Below are positions 6,097 to 6,852 of a stretch of DNA of 6,852 bases, in pieces; position 1 is the stretch's first letter, and each line of letters starts with the position of its first letter. A model generated the notes under the pieces. The model was not told the DNA's origin. It saw nothing but the letters and a program-made list of their open reading frames with translations, and made no database searches. The stretch comes from Melioribacteraceae bacterium (GTDB lineage: Bacteria > Bacteroidota > Ignavibacteria > Ignavibacteriales > Melioribacteraceae). The stretch covers positions 1 through 6,852 of the forward strand of contig JALWEC010000471.1 of NCBI GenBank assembly GCA_027036655.1, read 5' to 3'. A program made the position numbers and the translations under genes.

Positions 6097-6732
6097 ATGG
6101 CTGAAATTAAGATTAACGCGAAGTCGAGAGATTTTAAGACCAAGGGTGAGTTAAATCAGGCTAGGAAAGAAGGTTTGGTGCCGGGAGTTTTTTATGTTAA
6201 AGGAGAAAATCCGGTATCTGTTATTGTAAAGGGAAATGATCTTAATCCCCTTATTTACACATCGGAAAACCATGTGGTTAATTTAAGTATCGACGGTAAA
6301 GAAGGAATCCTTTGTCTGCTTAAAGACGTCCAGTTCGATCCGGTTTCGGAAAAAGTAATTCATTTCGATCTGCTCGGAATGACGGTAGGCGAAGAAATTG
6401 AAGTTGAAGTTCCGATTAACTTTATCGGCGACGCCATTGGAGTTAAAGAAGGCGGACGAATTCAGAAAGCTCTGCATAAAGTTACCGTAAAATGTTTGCC
6501 GAGACATTTCCCCGAATCAATCGAAGTGGATATGTCCGGATTAAATATCGGCGATACAATAACGGTAGGCGATTTGGAAGTGCCGAATATCACTTTCCTT
6601 CAGACCGACGATACGCTGTTAGTTTCCTGTATCGGAGCGGTTGCCGAAGAAGTTGAAGAAGAAACCGAGGAAGGTCCCGCTTCAACCGAACCGGAAGTAA
6701 TCGGTAAAGGCGGTTCCGAAGAGGAGGAATAA
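6097..6732 (+). CDS. rplY: 50S ribosomal protein L25/general stress protein Ctc
   Basis: Ribosomal protein that binds 5S rRNA in the large subunit. At 211 residues it is the long (CTC/TL5) form: an N-terminal L25 5S-binding domain (about 1-93, with KGELNQARKEGLVPGVFY at 16-33 and the VQFDPVSEKVIHFDLL block at 78-93) followed by the C-terminal beta domain (about 95-180, with GEEIEVEVPINFIGDAIGVKEGG and IEVDMSGLNIGDTI). The last 30 residues are a low-complexity acidic tail rich in Glu. The usual Y-G after the VP motif reads FYVKGE. The start is well supported by GAGGTGA (6084-6090), six bases before the ATG. It lies 28 bases after prs. Its final Glu codons form the AGGAGG that appears to serve pth, so the tail sequence is under two constraints. 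Confidence 0.95.
   Translation: MAEIKINAKSRDFKTKGELNQARKEGLVPGVFYVKGENPVSVIVKGNDLNPLIYTSENHVVNLSIDGKEGILCLLKDVQFDPVSEKVIHFDLLGMTVGEEIEVEVPINFIGDAIGVKEGGRIQKALHKVTVKCLPRHFPESIEVDMSGLNIGDTITVGDLEVPNITFLQTDDTLLVSCIGAVAEEVEEETEEGPASTEPEVIGKGGSEEEE
6722..6727 (+). promoter_or_regulatory. Shine-Dalgarno for pth inside the last rplY codons
   Basis: AGGAGG, a perfect anti-SD match, lies within consecutive GAG Glu codons at the end of rplY, followed by 8 bases and then ATT at 6736. The position is optimal for starting translation at that ATT and poor for any codon farther downstream. It is the main evidence for the pth start, and suggests that ribosomes ending rplY feed directly into pth. Confidence 0.75.
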
Positions 6733-6735
6733 GAA

Positions 6736-6852
6736 ATTCCTGCCGGAACTAAAATAATTTTCGGACTCGGGAATGTCGGTCGGGAGTATTCCGGCACTCG
6801 TCATAACATCGGGTTTGAAATTGTTGACAGACTGGCTGAAAAATATAATCTG
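6736..6852 (+). CDS. pth: Peptidyl-tRNA hydrolase, N-terminus, cut by window end, apparent ATT start
   Basis: Cytoplasmic enzyme that cleaves peptidyl-tRNA released by stalled ribosomes, an essential recycling step. Only 39 residues are visible, but they carry the Pth N-terminal signature: [19 protein letters not shown], with Asn13 and the catalytic His23 corresponding to Asn10 and His20 of E. coli Pth. The usual GLGNPG reads GLGNVG. Between the rplY stop (TAA 6730-6732) and the motif, this frame has no ATG, GTG or TTG. The ATT at 6736 lies 8 bases after a perfect AGGAGG and gives a normal N-terminal length, so I place the start there. Alternatives are a base error in an ATG, or a later ATA/ATT (6754, 6757) without a usable SD. 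The gene shares the reading frame of rplY, with one TAA between them, and is its operon partner. Confidence 0.85.
   Translation, partial: MPAGTKIIFGLGNVGREYSGTRHNIGFEIVDRLAEKYNL

Noticed and set aside
6069..6104. 11-codon + frame starting at the prs stop and running into rplY
   Set aside because: No SD of its own and it overlaps the rplY RBS and start. A coupling role is possible but nothing supports it.
5189..6797. - strand open frames opposite prs, rplY and pth
   Set aside because: They lie against highly conserved housekeeping genes and show no independent support.
6097..6852. L25-Pth fusion protein by readthrough of the single TAA
   Set aside because: The genes share a frame, but L25 ends in a normal acidic tail and a perfect SD stands ready for reinitiation, so two proteins are the simpler reading.

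Overview
The window is a moderately AT-rich bacterial chromosome segment with every recognisable gene on the + strand. It holds six protein genes: a 5'-truncated amino-acid/sodium symporter, a phosphofructokinase, a large multi-receiver signalling protein, and the housekeeping cluster prs, rplY (ctc type) and pth, the last cut by the window end. The organism cannot be fixed from this alone. A PPi-type phosphofructokinase, a soluble hybrid-kinase-like protein with stacked receivers, and mixed use of Shine-Dalgarno and SD-less starts fit the Bacteroidota/Chlorobiota/Ignavibacteriota part of the tree. I regard an Ignavibacteria-like source as a guess, not a result.

Layout. Bases 1-744 are the C-terminal half of an AGCS-family symporter. 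Bases 745-1145 form a 400-base non-coding region dominated by a repeated unit of about 175 bp (733-907 and 944-1118). Each unit carries a 96-bp core with exact 14-bp terminal inverted repeats, and the second unit still contains a copy of the last codons of the symporter. The phosphofructokinase gene (1146-2348) follows with a good RBS and ends at a clear rho-independent terminator (2359-2395). The signalling gene (2478-4847) stands alone: a GAF-like sensor, a histidine-kinase core that has lost its phospho-accepting His and most ATP-site motifs, then three receiver domains that keep their catalytic residues. A 276-base gap (4848-5123) holds no gene I can support, but ends in a near-consensus sigma70-type promoter driving prs. 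prs, rplY and pth are tightly packed and probably form one transcript.

How the genes fit together. The phosphofructokinase serves glycolysis. Prs makes PRPP for nucleotides, histidine and tryptophan. L25/Ctc belongs to the 50S subunit, and Pth recycles peptidyl-tRNA; the prs-rplY-pth order is a familiar bacterial arrangement.

Points worth a second look are the apparent AUU start of pth, whose SD is built from the poly-Glu codons ending rplY; the degenerate kinase core attached to intact receivers; the tandem palindrome-flanked repeat; and a ten-T tract inside the promoter spacer of prs. No CRISPR array, RNA gene, transposase or defence system is visible.
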